Shown here one piece after another: positions 60,784 to 64,000 of a DNA stretch of 64,000 bases. Position 1 is the stretch's first letter, and the number at the start of each line of letters is the position of its first letter. The translations under genes and the position numbers were made by a program. Source of the stretch: Algoriphagus aquaeductus (GTDB lineage: Bacteria; Bacteroidota; Bacteroidia; Cytophagales; Cyclobacteriaceae); the NCBI RefSeq assembly GCF_003253485.1, contig NZ_QKTX01000008.1:1-64000 (forward strand), read 5' to 3'. The notes below the pieces were generated by a model, which was given only the letters and a program-made list of their open reading frames with translations, did not search any database and was not told the origin of the DNA.

Positions 60784-61912
60784 TATCTACACTAGCCAAG
60801 GCCGCCAAACGAAATGCCTGGGGCAGTTTGGCCATTTTCATCAAGGCAAGCTCCACATGTAGTCGTTGATTTTTACTAGTCTTATAGTGGATATCACACT
60901 GATTGGCCAGATTGAGCGCAGAAAGCAAAAAAGAAACAGAAGCTTGCCCTGTCTGCTGTAGGTAGCGATCTCTCGCAGAATCAGACACTTGCAAAAGAGC
61001 TACGGTAGCTTCGTCCTTGACCACCAAAAGGTCTCTGAAATGCTCGCTCAGCCCGACGATAAAATTGTGCCCGTCAAATCCTTTCTTCAGAATCTCATCA
61101 AAAATCAAAAGGGTAGCTGAAATATCCTCTGCCAACAGGGCATCCACGACTTTAAAATAGTAGTCGTAATCAAGGATATTCAAATTGGAAATAGTCTCCA
61201 AATAAGTCACCTTTTTCCCTGCCGAATAGGTCACGATCAAGTCAAAAATCGACAAAGCATCACGAAGTGCGCCGTCTGCCTTGGTGGCAATCAGTCGAAG
61301 TGCTTCCTCCTCATAATCGACCTTTTCCTTTTCTGCAATGTATTTCAGATGCTCTGAAATATGTTTGATCTGAATCCGGTTGAAGTCAAAAATCTGACAA
61401 CGGGAAAGGATCGTGGGGATGATTTTGTGTTTTTCCGTAGTAGCCAAAATAAAGATGGCATACTTAGGCGGCTCCTCGAGGGTCTTCAAAAAGGCATTGA
61501 AGGCCGCCGTCGAGAGCATGTGAACTTCGTCGATGATGTAGACTTTATATTGCCCTTTTTGAGGAGCGTATCGGACTTGATCGACGAGATTTCGGATATC
61601 ATCTACCGAGTTGTTGGACGCGGCATCGAGCTCATAGACATTGAAGGAAGCATTGTTTTGGAAAGAAACGCAGGACTCGCATTTTCCGCAGGCTTCGAAG
61701 TCCTTGGTGATGCTTTCACAGTTGATCGTCTTGGCCAAAATACGCGCACAGGTCGTCTTTCCCACACCACGGGGACCGCAAAAAAGGAATGCCTGAGCGA
61801 GGTGGTTATTTTTGATCGCATTCTGAAGCGTAGTGGTGATATGCTGCTGCCCCACCACACTTTTAAAATCTGCCGGTCTGTACTTCCTTGCCGAAACGAC
61901 GAAATTTTCCAT
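60767..61912 (-). CDS. dnaX: DNA polymerase III gamma/tau subunit, frame-0 (gamma-like) product
   Basis: A 381-residue clamp-loader ATPase ending at a TGA just after a run of ten A residues. Walker A is GPRGVGKT (46-53); a zinc site of four Cys follows (CESITKDFEACGKCESC region); DEVH is the Walker B sequence and SRC the arginine-finger (sensor) motif. Domains I-III are complete. The frame ends ACA-AAA-AAA-AAA-GAC-TGA, and the -1 frame continues for 198 codons with a tau-like C terminus. The short form would work as gamma and the slipped form as tau. This matches dnaX of E. coli (translational frameshift) and of Thermus (transcriptional slippage). Confidence 0.93.
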   Translation of the reverse strand: MENFVVSARKYRPADFKSVVGQQHITTTLQNAIKNNHLAQAFLFCGPRGVGKTTCARILAKTINCESITKDFEACGKCESCVSFQNNASFNVYELDAASNNSVDDIRNLVDQVRYAPQKGQYKVYIIDEVHMLSTAAFNAFLKTLEEPPKYAIFILATTEKHKIIPTILSRCQIFDFNRIQIKHISEHLKYIAEKEKVDYEEEALRLIATKADGALRDALSIFDLIVTYSAGKKVTYLETISNLNILDYDYYFKVVDALLAEDISATLLIFDEILKKGFDGHNFIVGLSEHFRDLLVVKDEATVALLQVSDSARDRYLQQTGQASVSFLLSALNLANQCDIHYKTSKNQRLHVELALMKMAKLPQAFRLAALASVDTKKKD

Positions 61913-62119
61913 TGCTGCAAGATATAAAAAAGTGGATATTCGGGAAGGGTGAAAATGAGTCTTTGGGAAAGATTTTGGTTAAGAGATTGATTACTAAAGT
62001 CGGAAAGTTAGGAGGCAGGAAAGCAAGGAAGTCGGGAAGCAGGGAGGATTGATGGTGAACAGGATTTAAGTGAGCAAAGTGAACCCTTGGTAGAAAAGCC
62101 TTCACCTGGGTCTGCCAGT

Positions 62120-62158
62120 CGTAAACCTGTACTGAGCGAAGTCGAAGTATCGTAAACC
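62120..62158 (+). repeat. REP-like repeat flanked by 8-base direct repeats
   Basis: The core GAGCGAAGTCGA matches those at 14516-14540 and 14644-14665. Two copies of CGTAAACC, 23 bases apart, bracket it exactly, like a target duplication. Confidence 0.55.
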
Positions 62159-62196
62159 GTAAATCGCAATTTCCCGTATTGGAACCAAAATTCGAT

Positions 62197-62204
62197 TACT
62201 TTTG
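62197..62204 (+). promoter_or_regulatory. -7 element of the tmRNA gene
   Basis: TACTTTTG matches the -7 consensus 15 bases before the mature tmRNA start. The nearest TTG (62179-62181) is at a spacing of 15, shorter than usual. Confidence 0.5.
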
Positions 62205-62219
62205 TCTTCCTAACGAAAT

Positions 62220-62618
62220 GGGGCTGACCGGTTTTGACAGTAGGTGTAATCATCGGGCTCGCATGCAGGCTGGAGTATGTACGGCCTTAAACGATTCATA
62301 CGAATGATAAATGGCGAAACTTCTTACGCCATGGCTGCCTAATCTTTCCTAACTAGGACAGATCGCTTAAAGGGTTGAGTTGCGAGAGTGATTCCCCGGC
62401 CACATCTCCCCACCCTCCGTCTGATCGGGGTGGATCCGAGGTGTCGACTTGATCGGACTGCTGCTTGTGATGCGATTAAGCAAGCTTAAGACCAATCGAT
62501 AAGCCCCGCTCAGGTGTGTCACCCAGCATAGCGTGGTCGAAAAACCAACAGGTGACTAAGCATGTAGACGGTACGGTGCTTCCTTATCTGGACGCGAGTT
62601 CGAATCTCGCCAGCTCCA
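62220..62618 (+). ncRNA. ssrA: Transfer-messenger RNA (tmRNA)
   Basis: One-piece tmRNA. It begins GGGGCTGACCGG and ends CAGCTCC, which pair as the tRNA-like acceptor stem; GAGTTCGAATCTC near 62595-62607 is the T arm. The tag frame runs from GGC at 62313 to TAA at 62340-62342 and encodes GETSYAMAA, added to stalled proteins to mark them for degradation. The tag resembles that of Cytophaga relatives. The 3' CCA is not encoded, since the sequence after the discriminator is CACA. A terminator follows immediately. Confidence 0.95.
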
Positions 62619-62620
62619 CA

Positions 62621-62658
62621 AAAATCCCTTCAGATCAAACTGAACGGGATTTTTTCTT
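62621..62658 (+). terminator. Terminator of tmRNA
   Basis: AATCCC-TTCAG (from 62623) pairs with CTGAA-CGGGATT (to about 62652, one bulged C) and is followed by TTTTTCTTTTC. Confidence 0.8.
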
Positions 62659-62757
62659 TTCCTGGCAAATCCATTTTGTTTAACCTAAAGCTTGAAGACT
62701 CTTACCTGTTTTTTCGTTTTGGCTAAAATGGTATCTTGACCTGCGTTTCCCATTTGT

Positions 62758-63111
62758 ATGAAAAAGCTTTCTCTGCTATTTTTAATTCTCCTCTCCTGCA
62801 ATATTATCCCTCCCGAACCTTCGGATTTTACGCTCGAAGAAGTCACTGTGGTAGGTGGTCCTATTTTGAGTGTACAAGACAGTGTGGGCTTGTTGATTGT
62901 CCTTAACGGACTACCTCCTACCAACGAATGGAAAATGAGTTGGGAAATAGATGGACACGAACTCTTCACAGAGGATGTCAGTGGCAAATCCGGGAAATAT
63001 TCCAGCCTCAAGAAATACAGAAAAGGTCAACCCGGTAATTTTGTATTCAGAGGGTGCATCTCATCCAAAAACATGAAGGTTTGTCAGGAGGAGCCTTTTA
63101 CCATCAGATAA
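62758..63111 (+). CDS. Small lipoprotein of unknown function
   Basis: A 117-residue lipoprotein: MKKLSLLFLILLSC (Cys14 is the lipid site), then a mature part of about 100 residues that looks like one beta-rich domain, with two further Cys in FRGCISSKNMKVCQEEPF that may form a disulphide. I recognise no family. It stands alone between tmRNA and the ABC exporter genes. A good signal sequence and codon use make it a credible gene. Confidence 0.7.
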   Translation: MKKLSLLFLILLSCNIIPPEPSDFTLEEVTVVGGPILSVQDSVGLLIVLNGLPPTNEWKMSWEIDGHELFTEDVSGKSGKYSSLKKYRKGQPGNFVFRGCISSKNMKVCQEEPFTIR

Positions 63112-63128
63112 TGTAAATAATCTCCTGA

Positions 63129-63824
63129 TCAACCCGTAAAATAAGCCTCCAACTTACTCATCATTTCTGACTTTTCTCTTAAATCCCGGATTACCTTTCC
63201 CTTTTCCAACAGCACGATCCGATCACAGATTTCGGTCACGTGATTGAGGTCATGGCTGGATATCAAAAAGGTAATTTTGGACTGCTCCTTTTCTCTCAGG
63301 ATCAGTTTTTTCAATCTGATTTGAGAGCTTGGATCGAGGTTTTCAAAAGGTTCATCCAGCATGACCACTTCGGGATTTCCCATTAAAGCAGCCGCGATTC
63401 CCACTTTTTTAAGGTTTCCTTTAGAAAGATCTCGGATATATTTCTTTTTACCCAAAACCTCGTCATTGAAAAGTTCAGTAAATTTCTCCAGATGACTTTT
63501 CAGATCAGCCTCAGAAAGCCCATAGATTTTTCTTAGGGTCTCAAAATACTCATCCGCGGTGAGATAGGCCAAGAGCATGTGTTCATCCAAATAAGCTCCC
63601 ACAAGAGACTTCCAACTTTCATCTTTTTTCACATCCACCCCATTGATTGTTACCTGTCCGGAGGTAGCCCTCACCAAATCAAGAATGATTCGGAAAAGGG
63701 TAGTTTTTCCGGCGCCATTGTTTCCGACCAGGCCGAAGCATTCCCCCTTGGAAATTTCCAATTCGGGGATATCCAATACAATGGCTTCTTTATATTGTTT
63801 TTTGAGTTGGGAAAGTTGGATCAT
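63129..63824 (-). CDS. ABC transporter ATP-binding protein
   Basis: A 231-residue ATPase of an ABC-2 type exporter. The P-loop is GNNGAGKTT in [18 protein letters not shown], the signature is LSKGNLKKVGIAAALMG, and Walker B with the catalytic Glu is VVMLDEPFENLD; the H-loop is SSHDLNHV. The start overlaps the stop of the upstream permease gene by four bases, so the two form one exporter. The exported substrate is unknown. Confidence 0.92.
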   Translation of the reverse strand: MIQLSQLKKQYKEAIVLDIPELEISKGECFGLVGNNGAGKTTLFRIILDLVRATSGQVTINGVDVKKDESWKSLVGAYLDEHMLLAYLTADEYFETLRKIYGLSEADLKSHLEKFTELFNDEVLGKKKYIRDLSKGNLKKVGIAAALMGNPEVVMLDEPFENLDPSSQIRLKKLILREKEQSKITFLISSHDLNHVTEICDRIVLLEKGKVIRDLREKSEMMSKLEAYFTG

Positions 63825-64000
63825 AGCTCTTGACGGAATGAAGATGAGATTTCGTATCGATTAGAAAGTACTTTTTGAATATTCAATTGGGAAAGTGGTT
63901 TGAATGCCAACAAACCAATCATTCCACTGATACCCAAAGCGATGAGGCCGGCATAATCCCCAATCAGTAATGAAAATGGCAGATATACCAGGTAAGGCCC
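63821..64000 (-). CDS. ABC exporter permease, C-terminal part only
   Basis: The last 59 codons of a membrane protein that continues past base 64000. The visible part has two hydrophobic segments (PYLVYLPFSLLIG and LIALGISGMIGLLAF) and a basic tail ending RYEISSSFRQEL. The tail recalls DUF5687-type permeases of Bacteroidota, but that is a weak match. Its stop TGA overlaps the ATG of the ATPase gene (ATGA), so it is the partner of that ATPase. Confidence 0.75.
   Translation of the reverse strand, partial: GPYLVYLPFSLLIGDYAGLIALGISGMIGLLAFKPLSQLNIQKVLSNRYEISSSFRQEL

Larger units (their letters stand above)
61913..62219. other. Spacer between dnaX and tmRNA
   Basis: No gene seen. The first half is purine-rich (GGAGGCAGGAAAGCAAGGAAG type). 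A REP-like core GAGCGAAGTCGA lies at about 62134-62145, flanked on each side by CGTAAACC (62120-62127 and 62151-62158). A -7 element for tmRNA follows at 62197-62204. Confidence 0.6.

Noticed and set aside
61361..61927. 188-codon plus-strand frame antisense to dnaX
   Set aside because: It overlaps the conserved ATPase domain of dnaX and has no family resemblance.

Overview
The window looks like chromosomal DNA of a member of the Bacteroidota, most likely order Cytophagales (Algoriphagus/Cyclobacteriaceae-like). The reasons are: promoters of the TTG-N18-20-TAnnTTTG type; little sign of Shine-Dalgarno sequences; many families typical of the phylum (DUF1080, DUF3108, DUF3078, DUF1684, DUF349, DUF2795, Tat-exported Gfo/Idh/MocA oxidoreductases); a one-piece tmRNA with a tag ending SYAMAA; and a moderate G+C content. 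The assignment to a genus is inference. No prophage, insertion sequence, CRISPR array or tRNA gene was seen.

Layout. 1-574: the 5' end of a 16S rRNA gene on the minus strand, with its leader and two tandem promoters. 575-3290: a three-gene minus-strand operon (Gfo/Idh/MocA oxidoreductase and two exported DUF1080 proteins) that fits 3-keto-glycoside breakdown. 3405-8066: a BtuF-like metal/cobalamin receptor, an M42 aminopeptidase, an acyl-CoA carboxylase beta subunit and a Ppx/GppA phosphatase. 8441-10248: an Ldh-family dehydrogenase and a small-protein/nucleotidyltransferase pair. 10325-16198: a plus-strand cell-wall group (amidase lipoprotein, GHL10 glycosidase lipoprotein, GNAT, AmpG-like MFS transporter, NagZ-like GH3), closed by a strong terminator. 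16226-20999: aldose epimerase, amidohydrolase and a fused gluconokinase/6-phosphogluconate dehydrogenase.

21099-31162 holds an ABC-F ATPase, another Gfo/Idh oxidoreductase, an M90 peptidase, ribonuclease Y, zapA with a small coiled-coil partner, pheT, a DUF1684 protein, radC and rpsT. 31368-38952 holds an S1/P1-like nuclease or phospholipase, an aminotransferase, a membrane metallophosphoesterase, ettA, and DUF349 and DUF2795 proteins. 39020-41664 is a LiaF-like/LytS-like/LytTR three-gene stress operon. 41792-48993 holds ispD, queA, a MacB-like permease, recA, a DUF3108 protein and a PhoB/PhoR-like pair. 49202-50348 is a DUF3037/HipA-like kinase pair.

50530-54085 is a translation block (RluA-type synthase, rplM-rpsI, rpsB, tsf), with tsf apparently on its own transcript. 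54236-60180 holds peptidases, an O-methyltransferase, a LysM lytic transglycosylase and a DUF3078 outer-membrane protein. 60177-61912 is dnaX, split by a run of ten A residues into a short frame-0 product and a -1-frame C-terminal extension, which looks like programmed slippage producing gamma- and tau-like subunits. The window ends with tmRNA, a small lipoprotein and an ABC exporter whose permease runs off the edge.

The most interesting items are the dnaX slippage site, the gluconokinase-6PGDH fusion, the HipA-like/DUF3037 pair with an operator-like inverted repeat upstream, the peptidoglycan-salvage group, and two families of dispersed intergenic repeats. Nothing seen amounts to a clearly new multigene system; most of the window is ordinary core genome.
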